Assembly (NCBI GenBank): GCA_029237695.1 | Contig: CM055268.1 | Span: 49,866,418-49,930,417, forward strand | Direction of reading: 5' to 3' | Source of the DNA: Conchocele bisecta | Taxonomy: Eukaryota > Mollusca > Bivalvia > Lucinida > Thyasiridae | Length of the DNA stretch: 64,000 nucleotides | In this document: positions 47,761-57,721 of the stretch, one piece after another | Layout of the letters: every line of letters starts with the position of its first letter | Position numbering within the stretch: the stretch's first letter is position 1 | The notes under the pieces: generated by a model | What the model saw: only the letters and a program-made list of their open reading frames with translations | The model's database searches: none | Told to the model about the DNA's origin: nothing | Position numbers and translations under genes: made by a program

Positions 47761-47960
47761 ATCATTAGACATTCTATAGACGTTTCATACATTATCACGT
47801 TAACCTTTTGACCCCTAGATATCTGGAATGGATTTTAATATCTTTATTTTTCAACCAATCCAATCGTAATACAATTATTTTCAGACTTGTCTATTTATGG
47901 CGGCTAGCCACGAGCCGGCTCATCTGGATCTACACTATTTGCAAACACCGCTATAGAGGT

Positions 47961-48630
47961 CTGTAGCATATTTCACCAGCATTGAAAAGTATACTTATTT
48001 AGCAAAGTATACTTTGAGGAGCAATGTTCAATTTAATGATAAATTTATTAACTATTATTATACTGAATTTATTAAATTATCACAGCCATTTTGGTTGTAA
48101 TCATGTAATAAATTCAGTATAATAATTCTGCATACTTTCAATCATCAAATATATGCAGTCGTTACTACAGTAGCCTATTTCACGAACCTCCGTTAGTCGA
48201 CTAAACTCGGTTAGTCTTCTAAACTTCAGGCCGTTAGTCTACTAACGGGGAAAAAAAAACGCATTTCACGACACGTTAGTCGACTAAGCAAAGTATACTT
48301 TGCTTAGCCTCCTCGTTAGTCGGCTAAACTTTCGGTTAGTCTACTAAGCAAAATAGCAAACGACGGAATTCCAAGATGGCGGCGCCCACGGTTGTTTTGA
48401 ACGTGGCTTACAAAATCATTCGTGAAATGCAAACATGTCAACAAGTTTAGTAGACTATGGTTAGTCGACTAAACTTCGTTTAGTCTGCTAACAGTTTAGT
48501 CGACTAACGGAGGTTCGTGAAATAGGCTACTGAATGAAATCATGCATTTCAGGAAAAATAAATGATTACTCCCTCAAAGTATACTTTGCTAGATAAGTAT
48601 ACATTGCAATTTTGATGAAATCTGCTACAG
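47961..48630. mobile_element. MITE family A interrupted by a nested element
   Basis: Termini CTGTAGCATATTTCACCAGC and GATGAAATCTGCTACAG. Without the nested insertion (48168-48532) it is about 305 bp, the family length. It ends 25 bases before the splice acceptor of exon 3 of the IkB-like gene. Confidence 0.88.
48168..48532. mobile_element. Nested TIR element with TTAGTCGACTAA motifs
   Basis: Perfect terminal inverted repeats CAGTAGCCTATTTCACGAAC / complement, extended by CTCCGTTAGTCGACTAAAC. The inside is packed with variants of the 12-bp palindrome TTAGTCGACTAA in both directions, plus AAGATGGCGGCGCCC. It uses the same first 15 bases as MITE-A (CAGTAGCCTATTTCA), so the same transposase may move both. 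Confidence 0.85.
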
Positions 48631-48655
48631 GAGTGGTGAAACCGTTAACTTTCAG

Positions 48656-48975
48656 GTCAGACGTGTCTTCAGAAGGCCTGCTCAGCAAAACGTAATAACT
48701 TCCAGTTACTGAAAATACTACTGTCGCGCGGAGCGGACGTCAATTTGGGGGACAGAAAGAGTGAAAGAACGCCACTTCATTTCGCCGCCGAATCTGGAAA
48801 CTTTTACTTGGTTCGTTTCTTAATTAGACAACCTGGTATTGTAATTGACAAGAAAACACGCGATGCGGAAACGCCATTGATTCTTGCACAATGTCGCAGA
48901 CACGAAGACATTGTCACATGCCTTTGCGGAGCAGGCGCCAAGAACTTGAAGGCGCTTAAGAGATGCATGGATTAA
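48656..48975 (+). CDS. IkB-like ankyrin protein, exon 3 (C-terminus)
   Basis: Residues 242-347. The acceptor is AACTTTCAG|GT; the first two bases complete Gly242. It carries ankyrin repeat 4 (GQTCLQKACSAKRNNFQLLK, then ILLSRGADVNL), repeat 5 (TPLHFAAESGNFYLVRFLIR) and repeat 6 (TPLILAQCRRHEDIVTCL, GAGAKNL), then KALKRCMD and a TAA stop. The total of about six repeats and the overall size (IkB-alpha is about 317 residues) fit the IkB family. There is no acidic PEST-like tail after repeat 6, which IkB-alpha uses for turnover and DNA dissociation. A Bcl-3/IkBNS-like nuclear regulator is an alternative; sequence alone does not decide. Confidence 0.92.
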
Positions 48976-48989
48976 TTGTTGCAGCAGTC

Positions 48990-48995
48990 AATAAA
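48990..48995 (+). terminator. Poly(A) signal of IkB-like gene
   Basis: AATAAA begins 15 bases after the stop codon. If used, the 3' UTR would be only about 35 bases long, unusually short for a regulator of this kind; a downstream signal may also serve. Confidence 0.5.
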
Positions 48996-49109
48996 TACTC
49001 ATAGCATGGTGCGTTTTAGCTTGTTATCCCCTCGCCGATTGGCAATACTGGATATAGCGTTAGTCCATGTACGTACATGCGTGTTTACGTACGTTAGTAA
49101 CACCTTTCA

Positions 49110-49300
49110 TTTTTTAATAACTCATGAAACACTTCACCGATTTTGATAATATTTGGCCACAATGTGTGTCCATGGATGATGCTTTGTTTTGCATACGACC
49201 CACGTCCGATCGCCCAAGGTCAATGTCACTGCGGACTTTTTTTCACCTTGTTTGTAAGGCAAAAATGTTAAATTATTTGTTCTCTTTTTTTTATTATCAA
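49110..49300 (+). repeat. Dispersed AAGGTCA-type repeat
   Basis: Matches 1265-1400 and 1200-1250 (TTTTGATAATATTTGGCCAC, TACGACCCACGTCCGA, CACCTTGTTTGTAAGG). Confidence 0.7.
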
Positions 49301-49330
49301 GGCTTCCAGTACTAAAACAGTTTCGCGGCC

Positions 49331-49647
49331 CAGTAGCCGATTTCATCAAAATCAAAATTGCTAAAGTATACTTATCTAGCAAATGTATACTTTGAGGGAG
49401 AAATCATTTATTTTTCCCGAAAATCATTATTTCATATAGAACTAACGACTGCATATATTTGATGATTAAAAGTATGCAGAATTATTATACTGAATTTATT
49501 ACATTATCACAGCCATAATGGCTGTGATAATGTAATAAATTCAGTATAATAAAACTTAATAAATTTATCCTAAAATTGAAAATTTCTCCCTCAAAGTATA
49601 CTTTGCTAGAAAAGTATACTTTGCAATGTTGATGAAATCAGCTACTG
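49331..49647. mobile_element. MITE family A, complete copy
   Basis: 317 bp with termini CAGTAGCCGATTTCATCAA and TTGATGAAATCAGCTACTG, subterminal AAAGTATACTTTG boxes and the central CACAGCCATAATGGCTGTG hairpin. Confidence 0.9.
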
Positions 49648-49661
49648 GTCAAGGAGGACTG

Positions 49662-49663
<2 letters not shown>

Positions 49664-49700
<37 letters not shown>

Positions 49701-49794
49701 TGCGTACGTGCGTGCGTGCGTGCGTGTGTGCGTGGCGTGCGTGCGTGCGTGCGTGCGTGCGCGCGCGTGCGTGCGTGCGTGCGTGCGTGCGTGC
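49664..49794 (+). repeat. (TG)n / (GTGC)n microsatellite
   Basis: About 130 bp of alternating purine-pyrimidine repeats, first TG then CGTG/GTGC. It could adopt Z-DNA. Confidence 0.97.
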
Positions 49795-50022
49795 CTAATC
49801 TTTTATTATTATTATTACCGATATTATCAAGGCTCTCAGTGAGGATATAAGCTTCGTTTAACGATGCCACCATATTTGTTTGTTTTAGCGCGATTTTACT
49901 ATGTATTCAGTACTTACGCTAACACATGTGCTATTTGTAAATTTCTTTATTCCACAAGACGAGTACATGTACTTGGATATGGTGTTCGGTTTTTCGATCC
50001 CGTATTCACGCGCTGCTGCCTT

Positions 50023-50040
50023 GGGGGGGGGGGGGGGGGT

Positions 50041-50094
<54 letters not shown>
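50023..50094 (+). repeat. Poly-G tract (~71 bases)
   Basis: Uninterrupted G apart from one T at 50040. The length is uncertain because such runs are error-prone in sequencing and assembly. Flanks resemble the G-run position of family D repeats. Confidence 0.9.
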
Positions 50095-50095
<1 letters not shown>

Positions 50096-50329
50096 TCTGA
50101 AAATCGGAACGGAATCATTATTTACATTGAAAAACATATAAAAACGTTAAAGGCCACAAAAGAAACTTAACAGTATATAAATGGTTCGATATTTCCTGAA
50201 CAAGTATGTTTAAAAACTTGATGTAAAATGTTTTTAAGGACTTATATCATAGATGGATACACTTGTCTTCAATGATAATTGCTTCACAAGAGTGATGTGA
50301 TACATGAATATAACGTATGTGAATATTAG

Positions 50330-51070
50330 ATAATATTTGGTACATTGAGTTGCCATCTCCGCTATCTTTGTATGTACAAGTCATTGTACAGTTTCAACAT
50401 TTTGTGTGTTTAACACATACAGCAAATATTATGATAGTAAATCAAATAACATTTGGTGCAATACATCATAGACAGATATGACAACGGCGTACTATAAAAG
50501 TTATGCCAGCAAACTATACAAAAGACGAGATATCTGAGCATTTATTCCATCAATCTCAAAATAAATTTTGATGTGTAAAGGTTTCAGTCCAATGCACATA
50601 ATATTGTTAGTGTACACATTACCCATACGTAAAGCCAAATTTACTCATATAGTAGGTGGGTAGACACCAGGGACAATACGCTCAGGTAACTGCTTACATG
50701 CCACTGGACTTGATAGCTAATAACAGAGTACAGTATTGTGTATATATGGTATTTGTTGTGAGGTTGGCCAAGTACAAGTGATCCACTGTCCGATTTTCTG
50801 TGTATGAGAATATTTACGATGGCGGTTCATGTTGTTAAAAACACTGCCACAAATCGGTCCAGAAAACTGACATATTTTACAGTTTGTTATAATATAATTG
50901 ATACGAGTCCATGTTCCTGGCTTTTCTACATGTGACAAAGATGGCAGGCTTGGCCACTCCATGTGCCGTATAGGATACTGTAACGAGACCGTGTTCACAT
51001 AGATGTTATACTAATATTCCATCATATTTACGAAGCAATTATCTTTGAATCAAACGATGATCAGGCATAA
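50330..51070 (+). repeat. Dispersed repeat family C, copy 3
   Basis: GAGTTGCCATCTCCGCTATC, AACACATACAGCAAATATTA, GACAGATATGACAACGGCGT, and later GAATCAAACGATGATCAGGC match copies 1 and 2. The middle part has no recognised content. Confidence 0.7.
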
Positions 51071-51239
51071 AACGGGACCTTAATGCTGAATCTAATATGC
51101 AACGACTGTACCAAAACATTAGATGCATGTGTTTAAAGAAATTGTATAAACAATGAAAAGACAACAACACCCTTCATTTAAAACACAGCAGTAAAATAGA
51201 ACACAATTTAGCAACTTGCCTAGTCAATATTGATTATCC

Positions 51240-51430
51240 AGATCATGTATGTTTGTTTGTTTGCTTGCTTATTGGTGTTTAACGGCCTATCAACAGCTAA
51301 GGTCATGTAAGGCCGGGCAAACTGGTTCCATCCCATTTTAACCAGAACAGAATATTTACATTCAACTATTGCATACAAAATACCAAAGACGTATGTGAGG
51401 GCCAAACAAGGTATACAATCGCAGAGCATA
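51240..51430 (+). repeat. Dispersed repeat family D
   Basis: Head TTGGTGTTTAACGGCCTATC, AACAGCTAAGGTCATGTAAG, GCCGGGC, then AACAGAATATTTACATTC and a tail with CAAAGACGTATGTGAGGGCC. Matches 57000-57330. Confidence 0.8.
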
Positions 51431-51479
51431 AAATGGATCGACTACAGTGATCACAATGATTATTTGACCGTATTCAGTA

Positions 51480-51950
51480 CATAGTGTGCACACCTTGGGG
51501 GCGTTGAGCAATGTTTGGCGAAGTCTGCGCATTTAATGTACACATGACAGAATGACACGTTGAGGCATTGCTTCCCATTCTTCATGAAGAGCTACTTCAA
51601 GCTGTCTAACATTATCAGGTGGATTTAGTCTTGACTCTGCGTCCCAGCTCATCCCAGACATGCTATATAGGATTGATGTATGGGCTAAGAGATGGTCATC
51701 GCATGCCATTGACGTTAATACCACGTAGCAAATTGGTTGTTACACGAGCTGAATGTGTTCTGGCATTATCATGTGGGAAATACTGCAGTGAGTTTCATCG
51801 CAGAAAATGCACAGCTAGCGGTCGCAAAATAGTGAACACACTTGTTCATGAACTATCGAACCATTTATATACTGTAGTTTCTTCTGGACTTAAGTACATA
51901 TGCCACAGTTATTTCTACCTGAAACATACATATCCATGTATCTAGAAGCC
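51480..51950 (-). pseudogene. Tc1-like transposase C-terminal fragment
   Basis: On the minus strand, pieces in different frames read HIQLV / INVNGMR / YIACLGWAGTQSQD and then the intact PPDNVRQLEVALHEEWEAMP followed by QRVI, the typical end of Tc1 transposases. It is shifted at least twice and lacks the N-terminal DNA-binding half. Confidence 0.75.
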
Positions 51951-52637
51951 ACAACATTTATATTTGACAGAAACATTCAAAATGCGATCAGCTAAATGCC
52001 CAATCTCCAATTAAGATGCGTCACAAATATAACACGAGAAAATGGACGCACTCCGTTCGTTAACACCAATTGTCCAGACCTAAATTAGGACGAAGAAGAT
52101 GACTAACTCCATCCAATAATTGTCGTCTAACATTAGTGTCAGTTATTCATGAATTTAAAGGTCATAACTAGTGAATACACTACATATGAATCACATGGTT
52201 CTATGCGTCCCCTAAAAAGACATATACTACACAACATTATGGCGGCCATTTTGAATTATTTACACATTTCAATCACGATGATATTTATTCAATACTAGTC
52301 TTGCTTGACTCGTTGATCAATAGTGCATTAATATCGACTCATAAACGAACACATCAAAGTGGGAACTGTTAAATCGATGGCCATACTGGATAAAACATGG
52401 TTTGTTTCCATGGCAACATAAATCGTGACATTAAACCGTCTGTACATTTAGCTCAAGTCCATACACGATATTTGTCTGTGTATTTGTCCTAGATTAAGTG
52501 AAGTAATCGTTCACAATTAAGTGGTTAACGGCTTAAAGCAGTGATTGTTACGAACATTTGAACTTAGACCTTGAATTTTACCTTTCATTCTACATATTTT
52601 AGTTTTGCTTATTGTAGCTCAGTATGTGCTGAACATA
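51951..52637. other. No recognisable gene
   Basis: AT-rich DNA between two Tc1 fragments; nothing recognised. Confidence 0.45.
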
Positions 52638-53861
52638 ACAATACTGAGCAAAAAAAGAAACGTCCCTCCCTATTTAAGTGAAGATTGCCAGAAATCTAAG
52701 TCACAGGGTCAAAACCAGTAACAAAATAAACTTCATTAATTTCTGGATCGACATCAGTTTTTGAAATGTTGATCGCATGCGGAGTTGTTAAACAAATCAT
52801 CTGCGAAGTTGGTAGGGGTCGAACTCAAAAATCACAAAATCGTTTGTCACGCGTTAAATTTCAGAGGATACAGTTTGATTTAAAGTGTAATGTCTGTTCG
52901 AAATTCCTTAATAGCGAGTGTGCCCTAATGGTTGACGTAATTCTCCGACGCATTGACTTGACGTAATGCATCATGGCGTTCGGCAGATTACGCCATTCCG
53001 CTGCAATGCCAGCGTAAGCTGACGAGAATTGTTAATATATTGGTTTGCCCTAGCGTTCCGACGAGCACATCTGGTAGGGTTGAGTTCGGAGGGTGGGGGC
53101 GGGGGGGGGGGGCGGGGGCGCAGGCCTTTGCATGACGTCCACGTTGTTTATTGCAAGGACTGTGCGTTCGGGCGTGCATTATCTTGCTGCAGCATCACGC
53201 CAGGACTATGATTACGAATTGAATAAATACATGTGGCCTTAAAACGTCATCAGTATAACGTTGGGCAGTGATGTTGCCCTGTATAATTACCAGCTCAGTA
53301 TTGCGGTTTCACATAATCCCGCACTGCCATTACGCTTCATCCTCCAATCTTATCCCTCTCCACCGCACAGCGGTTCTTGCGTCTGTATACACGCAATCTG
53401 TCATCTGCATAGCTGATGGTGAGCCGATATTGGTCTGCAAAAAGAACTCTGTCCCAGTCAGCCCGCCTCCAATTAAGATGGCGTCGACACCACAACAGCC
53501 TGGAGGCACGGTGATGCTGACCAGTGTACTGGCGTCGAGCTCTGATTGGTTGTGCGTTACGACGTAACCGATTGCGGATGGTCTGCCCATAGACCCCGTA
53601 ACGCCGAGCTGTGACGGTGGCTGAAAAAAGGCGTTGACGCAAGTGCGTCAACGAAATATAACGGTCTGTTCTTGCCGTCGTCACACGAGGCCTACCAGCT
53701 CGAGGACGGTCGCGAATGTCTCCAGTGTCCATATAGCGTGTCACAAGTCGCTCAATCGTTTTATTGCAGCACCCAAACCGAAGTGCAATGGCACGTGCCG
53801 TCACGTCAACCTCCAACATCCAAATTGCCTGATGTCTGCCATTTTCACAAAGCCGTGGCAT
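52638..53861 (-). pseudogene. Tc1-like transposase, broken
   Basis: Starts at ATG 53861 (MPRLCENGRHQAIWMLE). The N-terminal paired-type DNA-binding region includes ARAIALRFGCCNKTIERLVT and DRPRAGRPRVTTARTDRYI. The first catalytic block is WDRVLFADQYRL (Asp kept; usual TDES is ADQY). After a stop at 53337 and shifts come ITAQRYTDDVLRPHVF, VMLQQDNARPN (second Asp block) and an end resembling MRRRITSTIRAHSRY near 52890. A C-rich run at 53095-53114 (minus strand) disrupts the segment where the third acidic residue belongs. ATACTGAGCAAAAAAAGAAA at 52641 looks like its 3' terminal inverted repeat. The upstream side is cut by a foldback element inserted 14 bp before the ATG. Confidence 0.85.
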
Positions 53862-53877
53862 AATGAATCAATGAGAA

Positions 53878-55653
53878 TAGTAGTATATGGGAGTCAAAAT
53901 GATACGAGGTTAAAAACAATATATAAATACATATACAAAAATCAAAAACAAAAAACCACCAAGGGGGGAGTAGGCTCACAAAAAATCGCCAAAAACATGA
54001 GAATGTGGTATTATGACAATGATATTTTTTTTTGTGTCTTGTTATTTTTTTTTTGTCGTATGTATCCACAATTGGGACGAAAACATCCACAATCGTACTA
54101 CCACCTACCCACCCTAGTATCCACAATTGGGATGAAAACATCGTCTTTTGTACTACCACCTACCCAGTCCGAGTATCCACAATTGGTACACTAGTATACA
54201 CAATTGGGACGGTCAAAAATGGTATTTATTCTAGGCAATTTGCGACAATTTCGTATTTTTATCCATTTTTGGACGTCAGAAATCCACAATTGGGACGCGA
54301 GTATCCACAATTTGGACACGATATCCACAATTGCACTCGTAGTACAAAAGACGACGTTTTGGTCACAATAGTGGATACACCAACCCAACCTAGTATCCAC
54401 AATTGGTACACTAGTATACACAATTGGGACGGTCAAAAATGGTATTTTTTCTAGTCAATTTGCGACAATGTCGTATTTTTATCCATTTTTGGGCGTGAGA
54501 AATCCAAAATTGGGACGCGAGTATACACAATTGGGTCACGATATCCACAATTGCACCCGTAGTACAAAAGACGATGATTTGATCCCAATTGTGGATATTC
54601 CAACCCAACCTAGTATCCACAATTGGTACACTAGTGTACACAATTGGGACGGTTCTATCCTCCAGCCCCCCGGGACACCTGTTCGAGCGATGTTGCCATA
54701 GAGTCGTGTAGGTGGCGAACTTCCCTCCACATCCGGGACACTCTCGTGGGAGGTCTGCACGGGTTCTTGCGCCCCATGTGTCTTCGAAGATTTGTGGGCT
54801 TGTCGAAGCCCTTGCCGCATGTATCGCATTCCTTGTAATTCATGGCTAGTTGTAGTCTATACCAATGTGGTCCCATATTTTCAAATGGGCGTCCGATTGT
54901 GGATGTGCCGAGGCGAGACGAGGTGGCGAGTTGGGTGGGGGAATCCTCCAAAAAATGTTGGCTCCATGCAGAATGGACTAGAACCCCCATCCACTATTGG
55001 GACTTAATCATCGTCTTTTGTACTACGGGTGCAATTGTGGATATCGTGGATATTGTCGCAAATTGCCTAGAAAAAAATACCGTTTTTGACCGTCCCAATT
55101 GTGTACACTAGTGTACCAATTGTGGATACTAGGTTGGGTTGGAATATCCACAATTGGGACCAAATCATCGTCTTTTGTACTACGGGTGCAATTGTGGATA
55201 TCGTGACCTAATTGTGTATACTTGCGTCCCAATTGTGGATTTCTCACGCCCAAAAATGGATAAAAATACGACATTGTCACAAATTGCCTAGAAAAAATAC
55301 CATTTTTGACCGTCCCAATTGTGTATACTAGTGTACCAATTGTGGATACTCGGACTGGGTAGGTGGTAGTACAAAAGACGATGTTTTCATCCAAATTGTG
55401 GATACTATGGTGGGTAGGTGGTAGTACGATTGTGGATGTTTTCGTACCAATTGTAGATACATACGACAGAAAAAAAACAAGACGACAAAAAAAAATTCTC
55501 ATTGTCATAATACCACATTCTCATGTTTTTGGCGATTTTTGGTGAGCCTACTCTCCCCCCTTGGTGATTTGTTGTTTTGATTTTTTATATGTATTTATAT
55601 GTATTTATATAGTGTTTTTAAACTCGTATCATTTTGACTCCCATATACTACTA
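53878..55653. mobile_element. Foldback element with zinc-finger ORF
   Basis: 1776 bp. The ends TAGTAGTATATGGGAGTCAA (left) and its exact complement (right) continue as inverted repeats of about 700 bp on each side. GAA flanks both ends (53875-53877, 55654-55656), a likely 3-bp target duplication. The arms are built from repeated ATCCACAATTGGGAC / ATCCACAATTGGTAC words. The left arm contains two tandem 210-230 bp units (from about 54173 and 54404); parts of one are mirrored on the right. The unique centre (54650-54990) is GC-richer and encodes a C2HC zinc finger on the minus strand. No DDE transposase is present. Confidence 0.85.
54655..54990 (-). CDS. Small C2HC zinc-finger protein in foldback core
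   Basis: 111 residues, minus strand, occupying almost the whole unique centre of the foldback element. Residues 52-78 form one zinc finger, YKECDTCGKGFDKPTNLRRH followed by MGRKNPC, with Cys55, Cys58, His71 and Cys78 (C-x2-C-x12-H-x6-C). The hydrophobic Phe62 and Leu68 are at classical C2H2 positions. A basic C-terminal part (RVSRMWREVRHLHDS) follows. Residues 1-50 show no domain. Fingers of this HxxRKxPC form are probably DNA-binding. In this setting it could bind the repeated arm motifs, or be a captured host exon. The start could also be Met39 or Met50. I do not recognise a named family. Expression is unproven. Confidence 0.5.
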   Translation of the reverse strand: MGVLVHSAWSQHFLEDSPTQLATSSRLGTSTIGRPFENMGPHWYRLQLAMNYKECDTCGKGFDKPTNLRRHMGRKNPCRPPTRVSRMWREVRHLHDSMATSLEQVSRGAGG

Positions 55654-55656
55654 GAA

Positions 55657-56340
55657 GCTTTTTTCATTTTTCGATAAGATGATCTCAAACGAATCGTACG
55701 ATGTGTACTCGCCACATGTATTTACCTTGTGTTCACCTTACATGTGGAAAATGTGGTAAACATTTGTATTTCGTCATACTGGTTACCAATATCGGCCGCC
55801 ATCTTGGACACAATCCTGAATTTGAGACCTTTTGCACCAGTTGCCAGATTGACACTCAGGCTAGAAATGTGTGTCAGATGTTTCTCTTGTAAATAAAAAC
55901 GTAAAATTTTTTCCGTCTGAGGTCTGAACGAAAATGTTATATTTTTGGCATTGGCTTCTCGTCTATGGCCAGATTCACTCTCACATACAAGAAAGACAAA
56001 GCCGCACAGACGGGCCAAACCAGGTATCCGGTCGGGATTTCGGTAAGGATGAATCGTTAAATTATTCAGTGCAGGCTCCCAACTGCTATTTGAATATACA
56101 AGACACGTCATGTGCTTTTATAGCCAAGAGCATGCACGATTTTTCATGAAACTATTTACTGAAACTGCGATATTTTGTGTAAATGACGAAATTTTAGAAT
56201 TCCGCATTTGCTATGTAAATTTCGCCAACTTTCGACGTCATTTACGGAAAATGTAAATTTTGTAGTAACTATTTTTCATGAAAAACTGCACATTTTACAA
56301 AATCACATGTCATGACTCATATGACAGATATTTTAACAAT
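55657..56340. other. No recognisable gene
   Basis: 55690-55900 has a Cys-containing short frame without known domain. 56130-56330 is a dispersed repeat shared with 35925-36040 and 56900-57020 (CATGAAACTATTTACTGAAA, CATTTGCTATG). Confidence 0.5.
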
Positions 56341-56347
56341 ATGTGAT

Positions 56348-56410
56348 TTGATTTAGTGGTGTTTAACGGCCTGTCAACAGGTATGGTCATTTTAGCCCGC
56401 AGGGGACGTA
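56348..56410 (+). repeat. Family D head fragment
   Basis: GTGGTGTTTAACGGCCTGTC, AACAGGTATGGTCATTTTAG only; the rest of the family D unit is absent. Confidence 0.65.
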
Positions 56411-56424
56411 GACTTTTCTTTTAT

Positions 56425-56815
56425 TAATTCGTTCCTACGAAATAACAATTCGTTCTCACGAAATAACAAAACATTCCCACGAAATAACAAGTCGTTCCCT
56501 CAATTTAACAATTCGTTCCCATGAATTAACAATTTGTTCCCACGAATTAACAATTCGATCCCTCAATTTAACAATTCGTTCCGACGGGAACGAATTATTC
56601 ATTCGTGGGAACGAATTGTTATATCGGGGACGAATTGTTAATACGAGGGAACGAATTGTTAAATTGAGGGAACAAATTGTCATTTCATGGGAACGAATCG
56701 TTAATTCGAGAAAACGAATTGTCATATCGTGGAAACGAATTGTTAATTTGTGGGAATGAATTGTTAAATTGAGGGAACGAATTGTTATTTCGTGGGAACG
56801 AATTAATAAAAAAAA
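56425..56815. mobile_element. Foldback of inverted 22-bp arrays
   Basis: About eight units per arm of AACAATTCGTTCCCWCRAAT on the left and the complement (ATTYGWGGGAACGAATTGTT) on the right, meeting at a centre near 56586. Outer ends ATTAATTCG / CGAATTAAT. There is no unique core. Confidence 0.9.
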
Positions 56816-56999
56816 ATCCATGTCGCTCCGTACACTTGGCCCCAGTCACATAAATCCTCAATTGAGACACACCATGTGACCTTTTCACCTTAGAACATGT
56901 TTGATTTTTCATGAAATATATTTACAGAAACTGCGATATTTTCTGTAAACGAGGTCAAACGATGACGAAATGTTCATAGCAAATGCGGAATACAATTCC

Positions 57000-57340
57000 A
57001 CATTTGCTATGAAATTGTGTTTGTTTATTGGTATGTAATGGCCTATCAACAACTAAGGTCATGTAAGGCTGGGCCAACGGGTTCAATGCCGTATTTAACC
57101 TGCTGTATTTGGGGGAAATTCCAAAATCAGAACGGAATATTTACATCGATAACAAATATATTCAGCCCTGAAATTAGAATAACATGACCTGGTGCCAGAT
57201 ACATACCACACCACCACCACACCAGTCACTTGGCCCTTTCCCATATAACCAAATTTTACACTCACATGCAAGAATGCCAAATACGTACATGAGGGTCAAA
57301 CAAGGTCTCCGTTCGGATTTCTTTAAATTATGCATAGCAT
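57000..57340 (+). repeat. Dispersed repeat family D, long copy
   Basis: Contains the full order: TTGTTTATTGGTATGTAATG, GCCTATCAACAACTAAGGTC, GGCTGGGCCAACGGGTTC, TTTGGGGGAAATTCCAAAAT, TTCAGCCCTGAAATTAGAAT, CTGGTGCCAGATACATACCA, CACTTGGCCC, then a CTCACATGCAAGAATGCCAA tail. It serves as the best reference for the family. Confidence 0.8.
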
Positions 57341-57721
57341 GCTCCCACCTACCACCCATTATGAAATGTTGTCAACGTTTGATGTCATGTATGGAAAATT
57401 GTGTACATTTTGTTCAGAATTTTCATGAGATATCGCACATATTGTTATAATGTACAAAATCACATGTCGTGCCTCGATTATGAATTCACACTTAGATAGA
57501 AGTGACTTCCAATAATGACAAGCAACTATATGATAGTCAAATATTTATATGTGCCAGTGATACTCCATCGGATATTTGGCCTTATTAGTGACCATTGCAG
57601 ACCCAATCGGATCCTGCATTTCAATTAGACATGACGGACAGGGTTATACTGGTTAGGAAGCTCAACGAACCCACTGTTCTCTTACGTAATAAAATCATGG
57701 GGCTGTTGCGTTTACTGTACT

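Larger units (their letters stand above)
35363..48655 (+). other. Intron 2 of IkB-like gene (13.3 kb)
   Basis: Donor GTGAGT, acceptor ACTTTCAG. It is largely built of mobile DNA: inverted-repeat element 35398-35857, hairpin repeat 36310-36560, broken Harbinger transposases, a nonautonomous Harbinger-type element, 76-bp tandem repeats, inverted hairpins 42402/45655, a tandem triplication 43746-45322 and a nested MITE ending at 48630. A possible branch site, GTTAACT, lies at about 48645. Confidence 0.85.

Noticed and set aside
49626..49850. ORF CVCVCVRACVRACV and poly-Gly/poly-Pro ORFs at 49864-50170
   Set aside because: Translations of the TG/GTGC microsatellite and the poly-G tract.
53880..55560. 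Possible CRISPR-like array from the regular ATCCACAATTGG repeats
   Set aside because: Repeats are irregularly spaced, present in both orientations and form inverted arms in a eukaryotic genome; they fit a foldback element.
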